Shown here: positions 41,671-51,600 of the stretch, piece by piece
How positions within the stretch are numbered: position 1 is the stretch's first letter
Layout of the letters: the number at the start of each line of letters is the position of its first letter
Assembly (NCBI RefSeq): GCF_003426815.1
Contig: NZ_QKYK01000035.1
Location: 1 to 59,244 of the forward strand
Origin: Desertimonas flava
GTDB lineage: Bacteria; Actinomycetota; Acidimicrobiia; Acidimicrobiales; Ilumatobacteraceae
DNA: 59,244 nt
Direction: 5' to 3'
The notes under the pieces: generated by a model
What the model was told of the DNA's origin: nothing
The model's input: the letters and a program-made list of their open reading frames with translations, nothing else
Database searches by the model: none
Made by a program: the position numbers and the translations under genes

Positions 41671-44436
41671 TCAGTCGATCTCGTTGCCGGCGAGCTGGTC
41701 GGTGCTGGCGGTCATGAGTTCGCGTGCTGAGTGGATGTCGAGCTTCGTGTAGATGTGCTGCAGGTGCGTGCGGACGGTCGCTTCCGACACCGTGAGGCGT
41801 TCTGCGATCTCGCGGCGACTGTTCCCCGATCTCATCAGTCGAGCGATTCTGAGCTCCTGGGGGGTGAGCCGTCCGTCTGGGGACGTGCGCCGCCGCCTCC
41901 CGCCGGTCGAGGACAAGCCCTCGCGTGCGTAGCGGGCGAGGGCGGGCGCGCTCACCGCCTCGGCCGTGCGGAGGGCTTCGGCGAAAATTGCTCGCGCGCG
42001 GGACGGCGCGCCGTTGCGGCGCAGCATGTCGCCGTAGGCCAAGAGCGTGGATGCGCGTTCCATCGGGAGCTCGGCGTCGTCGTGGAGGGTGAGCGCCTCG
42101 ATGTAGTGGCTTTCGGCCGTCAGGTGGTCTGCGTGGTGGATGGCGAGCTCGGCGCGACCGAATGTGGCGGCCACCGCTGGGTAGCGGCACGGTAGGCGTG
42201 TTGCGCAGTCGTCCAACCGGTCCAGCACCCGGGCGGCGTCGGCGTCGCGTCCGGCGCGGGCGTGAGCGATGGCGGCGCGCCCTGCCCATGGAACGACGCA
42301 GGGCTCGCCGATTCCGAGCTGTTCGGAGAGCCGCTCGGCCCGCAGGTACGCCGCGGCCGCCGCTTCGGGCCTGCCGAGGCCGAGGTGGGTGATCCCCTGG
42401 AGATGCAACACCCAGATACGGACGATGCCTTCGTCGCGGTCGTCGAGCAGCGCCTCGAGCTGTCGGCGGCAGTCGTCGGCTTCGTCGGCCCGGTCGAGGT
42501 GGAGGAGCGTGAAGAATCGGACGACCGCGTTGTGGGTGGCTCCGAGGGGCACGAGATCGGTGAGCTCGCTTGCACGATTGCTGAGCTCCAGCGCCTCGGT
42601 GAGGTGTCCGGTGCGCGCCGCCACCTCCGCTTCGCCGATCAACGACATGGTGAGCGCTTCCGCCGCACCGAGCTGTTCCGCGGCGACGCGGGCCGATCGG
42701 AAGCCCCGGACAGCGACGTCGAACTGCTCCAGGTACTTCGCGGCATGGGCGTGCACGGTGGCGAGACCCCACGACCATGCGGGGTCGGCCAACTCGGGTC
42801 GAGGGTTCGCGTGCGCTGCGCGGGCCGCAGTCGCGGCAGCCTCGAGGCCGGCGGGATCGCCGGCCATCACCATCAAGTACCCGTGTGCCGCCTCGGCACG
42901 CAGTCGGAGGCGGTCGTCCGCGCCGGCCGCGAGCTCGATCGCACGTGTGGCGAGCGGGAGGCAGCCCCTGGGCCCCATCACGATGTGCATGCTCATCGCC
43001 TGGTCGATGAGTGTCTCCGTCGCGGCCAGCGGGTCGCGTCGCAACAGCAGATCGATGGCGTCGGTGAAGCATGCCGCGGCTGCGACGTGGTCGCCCGCGG
43101 CGTAGAGCGCCCGGCCCCGCATCCGGAGCGCTGTCGGCCGCACCGCTGGGTCGTCCTCGACGCGGGAGAGGACACGCCGATACACGTCAGAGGCTGCATT
43201 CGGGTCGCCGGAAGCCAGCAGTGCCGCTCCTTGGGCCATCAGCAGGTTGGACTCCGCCCGGTCGCCGGCCAGCTCGACTGCAGCGGTCAGCTGGGCGCCG
43301 GCGGTCCCGAGGGCACCGACCCTCAGTGCCGCCCGCCCGGCCCGTTCGAGCGATCCGACGACGTCGGCATCTCGTAAGCCCGCTCGGAGCGCATGTTCGG
43401 CTGCCTCTGCTTCGAGGCCGCGCCGAGACAGCACCTCGAAGCTCCGGGTGTGCAGACGAGCCCGAACCGGCCCCGGAAGGTCGTCGTACAGCGCCTGCGC
43501 GAACAGCGGGTGCACGAACCGCACGCCCTCCGGAGCGACGTGCCCGATCAGGCTGCTCCGACCGAGGGCCTCGACGGCACGATCGGCCTCGCGCTCGGTG
43601 AGCCCTGCCACCTCGGCCGCCACGCCCGGATGGAAGCGGACGCCCAGCACGCTGGCAGCGCGGACGTAGCTCAACGCGATCGCGGGGAGACCGGCGAATC
43701 GGCTGAGCAACAGCGCGTCGGCCCCGACGGGGGGCCACGCTTCGTGGGCGGAGGCATCGATGGCCCCGCAGCCGATCGCCGATGCGACCTGCTCGACCAG
43801 CAGTGGATTCCCGGCGCAGAGCTCCCAGGCCCTGGCCGCCGCGGCGTCCGACACGGGACGCCCGGCTCGTTCGATGAGCATCGCCGACGCGCTCCCACGA
43901 CTGAGCGGGGCGAGTCGCACTCGCCGTGCGATCCCCGCGCCGACAAGGCTCGCGGCGACCGCTTGGGCGTCTTCGGGCCAACTCCGCATCGTTGCGATGA
44001 TCGCCACACGGAGCGAACCGATTCGCCGTGAGAGCAGCGACAGCAGCTCCAGCGAGTCCGAGTCGGCCCAATGCAGGTCGTCCAGCGCGAACAGGACGCC
44101 CTGTCCACCCTTTTCGAGCCACCGCAACAGCCGATAGAGCTGTTGGGGCCGCCCGACCGGAGCGTCGGAATCCCGCAGGAGGCTCGGGCCGTCGAGCATC
44201 GACAGTGCCTGATCGAGCACGCCGAACGGCATCGACATCTCCATCGAGTCTCCCTGGCCCAGCCCGATGCGCAGATCAGGCTGTGCCCGTTCCCTCGCCG
44301 ACTCGAGGATGCTCGACTTGCCCAGGCCTGCATCACCCTCGACGAACAGCACCCCGCCGCGGCCAGCTCGCGCCGAATCGAGTAGTGCGGCGACGGCCTC
44401 GCTCGCGCTCTCGCGCTCTCGCAACACGCTGCCCAT
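41671..44436 (-). CDS. Large ATP-binding LuxR-family (LAL/AAA) transcriptional regulator
   Basis: 921 residues. The N-terminus is an AAA-type ATPase with Walker A 'FVEGDAGLGKSS' (Lys40) and Walker B 'VLFALDDLHWADSDSLELL' near 115. The middle (about 350-830) consists of TPR-like helical repeats rich in Ala and Leu. The C-terminal LuxR helix-turn-helix is 'LTPQELRIARLMRSGNSRRE' followed by 'IAERLTVSEATVRTHLQHIY' (about residues 857-905). LAL regulators switch on secondary-metabolite or catabolic genes in response to an unknown signal; the target here could be the divergent SnoaL fusion gene 98 nt away. GGAGG precedes the ATG. Confidence 0.93.
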   Translation of the reverse strand: MGSVLRERESASEAVAALLDSARAGRGGVLFVEGDAGLGKSSILESARERAQPDLRIGLGQGDSMEMSMPFGVLDQALSMLDGPSLLRDSDAPVGRPQQLYRLLRWLEKGGQGVLFALDDLHWADSDSLELLSLLSRRIGSLRVAIIATMRSWPEDAQAVAASLVGAGIARRVRLAPLSRGSASAMLIERAGRPVSDAAAARAWELCAGNPLLVEQVASAIGCGAIDASAHEAWPPVGADALLLSRFAGLPAIALSYVRAASVLGVRFHPGVAAEVAGLTEREADRAVEALGRSSLIGHVAPEGVRFVHPLFAQALYDDLPGPVRARLHTRSFEVLSRRGLEAEAAEHALRAGLRDADVVGSLERAGRAALRVGALGTAGAQLTAAVELAGDRAESNLLMAQGAALLASGDPNAASDVYRRVLSRVEDDPAVRPTALRMRGRALYAAGDHVAAAACFTDAIDLLLRRDPLAATETLIDQAMSMHIVMGPRGCLPLATRAIELAAGADDRLRLRAEAAHGYLMVMAGDPAGLEAAATAARAAHANPRPELADPAWSWGLATVHAHAAKYLEQFDVAVRGFRSARVAAEQLGAAEALTMSLIGEAEVAARTGHLTEALELSNRASELTDLVPLGATHNAVVRFFTLLHLDRADEADDCRRQLEALLDDRDEGIVRIWVLHLQGITHLGLGRPEAAAAAYLRAERLSEQLGIGEPCVVPWAGRAAIAHARAGRDADAARVLDRLDDCATRLPCRYPAVAATFGRAELAIHHADHLTAESHYIEALTLHDDAELPMERASTLLAYGDMLRRNGAPSRARAIFAEALRTAEAVSAPALARYAREGLSSTGGRRRRTSPDGRLTPQELRIARLMRSGNSRREIAERLTVSEATVRTHLQHIYTKLDIHSARELMTASTDQLAGNEID

Positions 44437-44533
44437 CCCGCCTCCAGTCGGCCCAGACTACGCGCCGTGTTGGAGACAAGGAATACGACGATCATCGGAT
44501 GCTGCGGGTCGCCGATCGGCCGATAGTGCAACC

Positions 44534-45103
44534 ATGCCGGCGGCCCGCACCGCACGGGAGATCGTCCTGATCCTGCGACACACGGAGGACGGCGCTCCGT
44601 GCGGCACGTTGCGAGTCGTCGGCCATCGGACCGGCACGGCCTTCGAGGGCTGGATCGAACTCATCGGACTCATCACGGAAGCAACGGGTGCAGACATGGA
44701 CTACGCGGCGACGATACGGGGCGCCTACGAGCGCATCACTGGAGGCGACATCTCAGGGTTCGGGGAACTCGTAGCCGACGATTTCATCGAACACGAACAG
44801 CTTCCAGGCCTCGCTCCGACCAAGGCCGGGGCGCTGGAGTACTTCGAGATGCTGCTCTCGGCGTTCCCCGACCTCCGGATGGACGTCCAAGACCTGATCG
44901 TCGACGGCGACAAGGCCGCGATACGGGTGCGGGCCACCGGGACACACGATGGTGAGTTCCTGGGTGTGCCACCGACGGGCAAGCACGTCGAGATCGAACT
45001 GATCGACATCATGCGAATGGACGGCGACGGTCTCCTGTGTGAGCACTGGGGCGTCGCCGACATGCTTTCGCTCATGCAACAGCTCGGCGCCGTCCCCGCC
45101 TGA
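44534..45103 (+). CDS. SnoaL-like protein with an N-terminal extra domain
   Basis: 189 residues. Residues 1-53 form a separate small domain ('REIVLILRHTEDGAPCGTLR', 'AFEGWIELIGLITEATG') like stand-alone proteins that carry a 'F.GW.EL...L' motif. Residues 55-189 are a SnoaL-like NTF2-fold domain: 'ATIRGAYERITGGDISGFGE', 'FIEHEQLPGL', 'FPDLRMDVQDLIVDGDKAAI', 'GTHDGEFLGVPPTGKHVEIE' and 'CEHWGVADMLSLMQQLGA', the ester-cyclase type. An alternative start at 44696 would leave only the SnoaL part; the longer start is preferred because GATAGT ends 6 nt before the ATG at 44534 and the frame is open. Probably under the divergent LuxR regulator. Confidence 0.75.
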   Translation: MPAARTAREIVLILRHTEDGAPCGTLRVVGHRTGTAFEGWIELIGLITEATGADMDYAATIRGAYERITGGDISGFGELVADDFIEHEQLPGLAPTKAGALEYFEMLLSAFPDLRMDVQDLIVDGDKAAIRVRATGTHDGEFLGVPPTGKHVEIELIDIMRMDGDGLLCEHWGVADMLSLMQQLGAVPA

Positions 45104-45118
45104 TCTATCCGGTGGGCC

Positions 45119-48100
45119 CTATGTCGTCCAGGTGGCGAGGAGCCAGAGGTCCCTGGTGGCTTCGCGCTCGACCGTGACGGTCCACGGTTCGTCGAACTCT
45201 GGGATCCCGGCGTCGCCGATCTCGACCTGGACGGGCTCGTCGCCGACGACGGCGGGTGGCCGGTAGAGCATCGCCGTCTCGATCTCGGTCCGGAGCTTCG
45301 CGCTCCAGTACGGGAACATGCTGCGGGTGAGCGTCACCGTGATCGGCGCAGTGTCACCGGGCGTCGCTTTGAACGTCGCCCATGCGGCAGGGAACTCGTG
45401 GCGCAGCGAAAACAGCCGGACGCGCGTCGCTTCCTTGGCCCCTTCTGTCAGCGCCTTGAGACGGGCGAGGGCCGGTGCCCGGTTGCCCTCTCTCGCCGTG
45501 AACTTCATGTGCAGGACGACGTCGGTGATCGTGTCGTAGTCGAACGTCCGGTAGCCCTGCGGACCCAGCCCAGGCAGGTCGATCTGCCACGACGACACGG
45601 CGCCGGCAAGCTCGAACGGCAAGCGCCGGTGATCGGCGCCCGACGCGTCGAACACTCCGGGATCGTCCGCGCCCGTCGACATCATCACGGCTTCGGCGGG
45701 TCCGCGCTGCTCCTCGAGCTCGGAGGTGTCGGTGCGGCGGATCGCGCTCGAGACGAGCCGAAGCGTCGCGTTGACGCTCGTGTGAGGACCGGTCACGCAC
45801 GGCATGCTCATCGACACAGCGCGGATCCGCCGGAAGTAGTGGCCCGGCCCGTCGAGATCGAACAGCTCCTCGGGCACGTCGAAGCGGCACGTGCCCGTTG
45901 CCCGCAGGCGCAGCAACGCCAAGGGGTCCAGCTGGGCGAGGCTGACGTGCCTGATCATCTCCAGCTCGCGCTCGTTGTGCTCGTGGTACGCGAGCTCCAT
46001 GCGCGTGAGGTCGAACAACAGCTTCTCGCCGGCGAGGAGCCCCTCGTTGCCGCTGAGGTAGTCCGTCCCGACGAAGGTCAGGTCCGACCGGCCGACCTCG
46101 TGCTGCAATGCCAGCTGCGCCTTGGCCGCCGCTTCGGTGGCGACTGCGAACGTGCGCGAGTACAGGGCGCGCACTTCTCGCTTGAGCCACGTGTAGAGCG
46201 CCTTGTTGGCGGCGCGTCCGGTGATGTGGGCGCCCTCGCTGTTGAGGAACTGCTCGACCTCCTCGAGCTGGGCCAGCTCGACCTGGTGGTTGTGCCACTC
46301 CCGCTCGGCGACCGCCTCGCGCAGTTGGGCCGCGCGGAGTTGCTTGAAGACCTGGCTGATCTCGCCGGCCGCGAGATTGCTCTGGTGGGCCCAGTCCTGC
46401 TCGCGCCGGGCGTAGCCGCCGACCTTGGCGGCGACGCCGGCGCCGAAGCTCATCTGGTCGGCCACCGTGAGGGCGACATCGGCCGCGAAGCGGGCGAACT
46501 TCGCCAGCTGCGTCCCACCGAAGCCGAAGTCGCCGCCGAGGCCCCAGAAGTGGAACTTGACCCCGAAGTCGGGGATCATCGACGACGCCTGGCCGGCGAG
46601 CTGGGCGATCTTGATGACGTCCTGGATCGTCCTGGCCGTTGTCAGCAGGTCGAGCTCGGCGGCCTCGAAGCGGTTGAGCAGCCGCCCCGCGGCCTCGTCG
46701 ATCACGTCGGTGGCGATGTCGATCGGGACGTCGCGCGGCGCCACGGTCGGTTCGGCGGCTCGCAGGTTGTACGCGGCGAGCTGCTGAAGATCGAGCTCAT
46801 CGAGCTCGGGAACCTCGATGTCGCCGAGTGAGCGCCCGAGCTGCTGCTCGTAGAAGGCGTACCGGGTGATCGCCGTGTCGAGCGAGGCCACGACCGCCTC
46901 GCGCGTCTTCGTCGCCTCGAGGAGCTGTCCGTATTTCACCTGCTTGGTCAACGTCGCGAGCGTGCGTTCGTGCCGGACGCGCAGGAGCGAGAGCTCCTCG
47001 CCGTCCGCCTTCTCCATCGTGGCGAGCAGACTCGTCCCGAGCGCCGCCACCTGCTGGGCGAGCTCGGTCGCCTGGCGGTGGAGCAGGGCGAAGCGGAGGC
47101 GGGGGAGCTGTTGCGCCGTGCCCGCCACGATCGCGGACGTGTCGAGGCCCGCCGCAGCTGCACGCGCGAGCAACGCCGGATCGATCGGCGGCTCGAAGAC
47201 GGGGATCTGACGGAAGACGCCCTGCAGGTTGAGGCTGTTGCGGATCTTGAACAGCCGGTCGGCGACGGTGTCCCAGTACCCGAGCAGGCGGTCGTTGCGA
47301 GGGACGCCGAAGTAGAGGCTGCGGCCGATGCTGCGCACGGCGGTCAGTCCCGAGCCGGATGTCGAACTCGTCGGTCGTGGCGCGAGGTCGAACAGCAACG
47401 AGCCCTCCACGGTCCGCATCGTGTTGCCGAACTCGTCGAGTTCCCTGCGCAGGGTGGCGTAGTTCTGCGTGCGCACGCTGCCCTTCGACGGCACCGGTTG
47501 CGGTCGGGGACCGAGGATGACGGCAGCGAGGACGTAGAGCTGCAGCGCCTCGTCGATCGCCTCGCCCGTGTCCTGGCGGAACAGAGAATCCCCCCACGCG
47601 ACGAGGTTGTCGAGGTAGGCCATGACGGTCTTGAACATGTAGGCGGACTGGCGGAAACGAGCGACGACGTGAGGGCGGAACGGAGCGTCCTTCCACGCCT
47701 GGATGGCATTGATCGTGTCGCGCTCGAGCACCGGGTCGTCACCGGTCGACAGGTTGACGAGCACCTGCTCGATCCGCTCCACCTCGGTGGTCTGGAACGG
47801 CTTGACCTTCCAGTAACGCTCGGGCGCGAGTTGGCTGGACGTGTCGGTGGGGTCGAAGAGCAGGTGCAGCCACTGCATCGCCTCCGCATACCGGCCGCTC
47901 CGGCTGAGATGGACGGCGATCGTGAACGGGACGTGGAAGAACAGCTCCCAGTTGTAGACGGAGTACGCCCCGCCCGGTGTGAAGTCGAGATCGTCGGCCG
48001 GATGTGGCGAGAGTGCCGTGTCCGGCACGAGTGCGGCGTTCGGCGCGTAGGACGAGAAGATCTCGCGCAGCAGCGTCGGGCGCGGGGCGTCGTCGCGGAG

Positions 48101-48634
48101 GGTCGCCGTCATGTCGGCCCGGAGGAGCACGGCGCGGCGATCGGCGCGCGTCACCACGACCCCAGCCGGGACGACGACCTCGGCGCCGACCGCCGGGATG
48201 ATCGGTCGCTCGCCGGACACGAGGTGGCGACCGGCGACGTGCACCGGTCCCTGGCCGACGAGCGTCAGCCGCACGTCGTCAGGAATCGTCACGGTCTCGC
48301 CGGCGGCGACCGTGACGTCCGCCCCACCCTCCCCGCCGAGCGAACCGGCGACAGCAGCCGACAGCACGAGGCGTAGCTGGTGCTCGGTATCGGCCGCCTG
48401 CAGCCCCTTGACCCCCCGGCCGATGAGTCGCCGGGTGAGCTCGGTCGCCCAGGCGTGATAGTGAGGGGAGAAGCGATAGGTCAGGTTGCGCTCGCGCACC
48501 ACGGTCCGGCGCTGCTCCGTGTGCGACGACTCCCGGGGAAACCAGCGGGCGTACCGGTTGGCGTCGATCAGCGTCGTGGCGTAGGCGTCGTCGGCGAGGT
48601 GGAAGCTGGCGGTCGGATCGATCTCGTAGGTCAT
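45119..48634 (-). CDS. Tc toxin A-subunit-like protein, C-terminal half (TcB-binding and pore part)
   Basis: 1171 residues. It begins with the TcA segment 'RNLTYRFSPHYHAWATEL', then 'YNWELFFHVPFTIAVHLS', 'QWLHLLFDPTDTS' and 'WKVKPFQTTE', all typical of the later part of TcA proteins. A long helical stretch (about 480-900) with 'FHFWGLGGDFGFGGTQLAKF' matches the central channel/stalk, and 'RIRAVSMSMPCVTGPHTSVN', 'LPFELAGAVSSWQIDLPGLG' and 'FDYDTITDVVLHMKFTAREG' match the TcB-binding end. Normally this is fused to the N-terminal part in one chain; here it is separate, starting 22 nt after tcA1. No TcB/TcC gene follows. Function as a toxin is inference. Confidence 0.85.
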   Translation of the reverse strand: MTYEIDPTASFHLADDAYATTLIDANRYARWFPRESSHTEQRRTVVRERNLTYRFSPHYHAWATELTRRLIGRGVKGLQAADTEHQLRLVLSAAVAGSLGGEGGADVTVAAGETVTIPDDVRLTLVGQGPVHVAGRHLVSGERPIIPAVGAEVVVPAGVVVTRADRRAVLLRADMTATLRDDAPRPTLLREIFSSYAPNAALVPDTALSPHPADDLDFTPGGAYSVYNWELFFHVPFTIAVHLSRSGRYAEAMQWLHLLFDPTDTSSQLAPERYWKVKPFQTTEVERIEQVLVNLSTGDDPVLERDTINAIQAWKDAPFRPHVVARFRQSAYMFKTVMAYLDNLVAWGDSLFRQDTGEAIDEALQLYVLAAVILGPRPQPVPSKGSVRTQNYATLRRELDEFGNTMRTVEGSLLFDLAPRPTSSTSGSGLTAVRSIGRSLYFGVPRNDRLLGYWDTVADRLFKIRNSLNLQGVFRQIPVFEPPIDPALLARAAAAGLDTSAIVAGTAQQLPRLRFALLHRQATELAQQVAALGTSLLATMEKADGEELSLLRVRHERTLATLTKQVKYGQLLEATKTREAVVASLDTAITRYAFYEQQLGRSLGDIEVPELDELDLQQLAAYNLRAAEPTVAPRDVPIDIATDVIDEAAGRLLNRFEAAELDLLTTARTIQDVIKIAQLAGQASSMIPDFGVKFHFWGLGGDFGFGGTQLAKFARFAADVALTVADQMSFGAGVAAKVGGYARREQDWAHQSNLAAGEISQVFKQLRAAQLREAVAEREWHNHQVELAQLEEVEQFLNSEGAHITGRAANKALYTWLKREVRALYSRTFAVATEAAAKAQLALQHEVGRSDLTFVGTDYLSGNEGLLAGEKLLFDLTRMELAYHEHNERELEMIRHVSLAQLDPLALLRLRATGTCRFDVPEELFDLDGPGHYFRRIRAVSMSMPCVTGPHTSVNATLRLVSSAIRRTDTSELEEQRGPAEAVMMSTGADDPGVFDASGADHRRLPFELAGAVSSWQIDLPGLGPQGYRTFDYDTITDVVLHMKFTAREGNRAPALARLKALTEGAKEATRVRLFSLRHEFPAAWATFKATPGDTAPITVTLTRSMFPYWSAKLRTEIETAMLYRPPAVVGDEPVQVEIGDAGIPEFDEPWTVTVEREATRDLWLLATWTT

Positions 48635-48656
48635 GGTCGGTACCTCTCGAAGATGC

Positions 48657-51600
48657 TCAGCGGATGGGCCGGCGCACCAAGGAGATGCCCGGGTCGAGGT
48701 CGGTGTCGTTGGCGACGAGCCCGTTGCGCCCGACGATGCGCAGCGCGCCCGACGACGCCGAGAGCCCGGCGTTGAACAACGAGACGTCGTCGACGAGGAC
48801 CACCCGGTCGGCGACGAGCGAATCCGGTCCCGCGTCGCCGACGATCGTGTCGGCGACGCGTCCGGTCACGATGGGGATCGCCTGGTCGGCGATCGTCACG
48901 TTGTCGACGATGCCCGTGGCGCCCATGCCGTTCGCGATGCGGTGCCGCCCCTCGACGGCGGACACGACCGTGAGGTCGACGCCGCCCCGCGAGCCGAGCA
49001 CGGTGTCGTCGAAGACGATGCCGACGTCGGGCGACGTGAGGAAGTCGCGTGGCCGGCTGCGGACGAGGCCTTCCCACGGGTCGAGGAGGGGGTCGCCGTC
49101 ATCGGGGCCCACCGGGACGACCCGCTCGGGCACGAACGGCACCACGCTGTGGCGTTCGATGATGGCGGGGTCGAACACGATGCCCGGCTCGGGGTCGGGC
49201 ACGATCCACTCTTCCCAGGAGTCGGTGGTCGTCTCCAGCAGCGACGGTTCGACGAAGAACGTGCGTCGGGCGTCCTGGAAGAAGAACGGGCTCACCAGCG
49301 AGCCGATGTCCCCGGAGCCGACGGTGATCCCGTTGGCGGCCGGCAGGACGCTGTAGCCACCACAGTTGCCGAGGATGCCGAGCGTCGAGCTGGCCGCCGT
49401 CTCGGCGGCGCCGTCGACGGACGAGAACTTCTGGGCGAACGTCACGGTGAGCGTGCCCGCCCCGTTGTAACGGTTCACAGACGGTGTACCGGCGTTGTAC
49501 GGCGTCCCGGGTGGGGGAGCGGACGTCCCCGATTCGGGCACGCTGTTGCGACCGCGGAGGAGGAACGTGCGGGTCATCGCCCCGGTGAGGTGGATCTGCA
49601 CGCCCACCTCCTCGCCGTCGGCCCAGAGGACCGAGCCGTGGACGAAGGTGCGAGCGGGGTCGAACATCCCGTTCGTGCGGTGCGGAGGCACCCGGCCGAA
49701 CCCGCCCGACGTGGTGGGTGACCACGTTCCGTCGAGGTACTCGCTCCAGTTCAGTTGCACGTCGATGACGCGGTTGACGCCGTCGGTCGACGTCCCCTTG
49801 CGAACGTCCGAGACCTTGGCCTCGGCGAGGCTCGGCGAGGGCTTGGCCGCCGACGTGATCACGTTGACATTGCCGGCCGATCCGATGCCGAAGTCGGCGG
49901 CGTCGAACCGCTGGGCGGCGATCAACCGATCGCCGCCCATCGGGTCGGAATCGGCGACGTCGGCCTTCTGCAGGAACGTCACCCAGAACAGGTGCAGCCG
50001 ATCGCGCCAGACGACGGGAACGATGTGATCGCCGTCGACGTCGACTCCGACCGGCTCCCACGGTGTCCACGTACCGTGCTGCATGCGTCGGTAGAAGAAC
50101 TGGTGCGGGCTGCCGTGGGTGCGGCCGATCACGTGGAGCGTCGTCGACCCGGGATCGAGGGCGTCCTGGTCGATGCAGAAGCCGACGACGTCGAGCCGGG
50201 CGATCTCCTCCAGCTTTCGGAGGTACACCGCGAAGGCGTCCTCGACGACGTCGGCGGTCACGTCGCTCTGGAGCAACGTGCTCTCGAGCTCGGCGAACAG
50301 GTGGGACTTGTCGTCGCGGAACTCGGGCTCGAGCCAGTTCTCCGGGTAGAGGAAGATCTTGCGGTTCGCCTCCCACACCCGGTACCGCTTCATCCACTCC
50401 CACTGGTCGGCGTCGACCGCCGACGGATGGACGGCCGGTTCGATGTTGAGGAGACACCGTTGGATGAACAGCTGGCACGAGGCGATCGCCTGGCGGATGC
50501 GAGTGGTCCGCAGCACCGGCTCGGACCCGGGGTCGATCAGCAGCTCCTGGTAGAGCTCCTCGACCGTGTCGAGATCCCGGGCGTGGAGGACGGCGGCGAC
50601 CAGTGCGTCACGCTGCCGGCGGCGGAGGCGGTCCGACACGGGCTTGGCGACGTCGCGCCATCGCACCGGGCCCAGCTGGGCCCGGACGGCGTCCTTCACC
50701 TCGCGGGCGATCCGCCGGCGGTCATGTGGCGGAGTGGCTGGATCGACGACGGCGAGCCAGCCCGCCAAGGTGGCGGCCGGTACCCCCAGTCGTCCGGTCA
50801 GTGCGAGCACCGTCCACACCTGCTCGATGCCCCTTGGCGTCGCGAGTGACGCGGCGCCGATGCCGAGCACACCGACGGTGGCCGTGACGACCTCCGGGCT
50901 GCGGTGGCTCGCCCTCGCCAACGCCGAGATGGTCCCGTCGAGATCACCGCCACGAGCGGCGGCCACGGCGTCGGCGAGGGCGTCGTGCGGGGCGCGCATC
51001 GCGCGCCGCAACTCGGCGAGGTGGATCGCATCGGACAGCGGAGCGAACGACGGCGATGAACCGTCGATCGGCGACAGCGGAAGGGTGTCGAGTCCGAGCA
51101 CCTTGCATTCGTGGGCGGTGAGGTCGAGCCGGTCGGCGAGCACCAGGACCTTTCCGAGGAGCAGGTTGGCGCGCCGGGCCCGGGTCGGATCGGCGCCTGC
51201 CCCGGCGCCGGCGATGAAGCCATGGACGAGCGGTGCCGAGCCGTCGGCGACGGAAGGGTCGCGGAGCGCGTCGGGACCGTGGACCAGTGCGGCGACGAGT
51301 CCGCCGCGCGGGCCGAGCACCGCGGCGATGTTGGCGGCGACCGCCTGCTCGACGCCGGGTGCTGGTGACGGCGGCGGCGGTTCGCCCGGGCTCGAGCCGA
51401 CCGAGAGCTTGGCCAGTGTCTCGCCGATGGCGGCGAGCAGTGGGCCGAGCAGGGACTCGGTCTCGGCCTCGTCGTTGGTCGGATCGGCCGGATCGAGCCG
51501 GTGCTCCGCCAGGTCAGCGAGCTCGCCGGGCGTCAGCCCCGAGTCGGCCACTCGCCGGGCGAGGCGGAGGAACTCGATGGTGGCGTTCGGCGACTGGGGC

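Noticed and set aside
40880..43072. 730-codon minus-strand frame across the LuxR and ABM genes
   Set aside because: It is a shifted frame of the LuxR-type gene on the same strand; the real frame carries Walker and LuxR motifs. The part at 40894-41181 shows no domain of its own.
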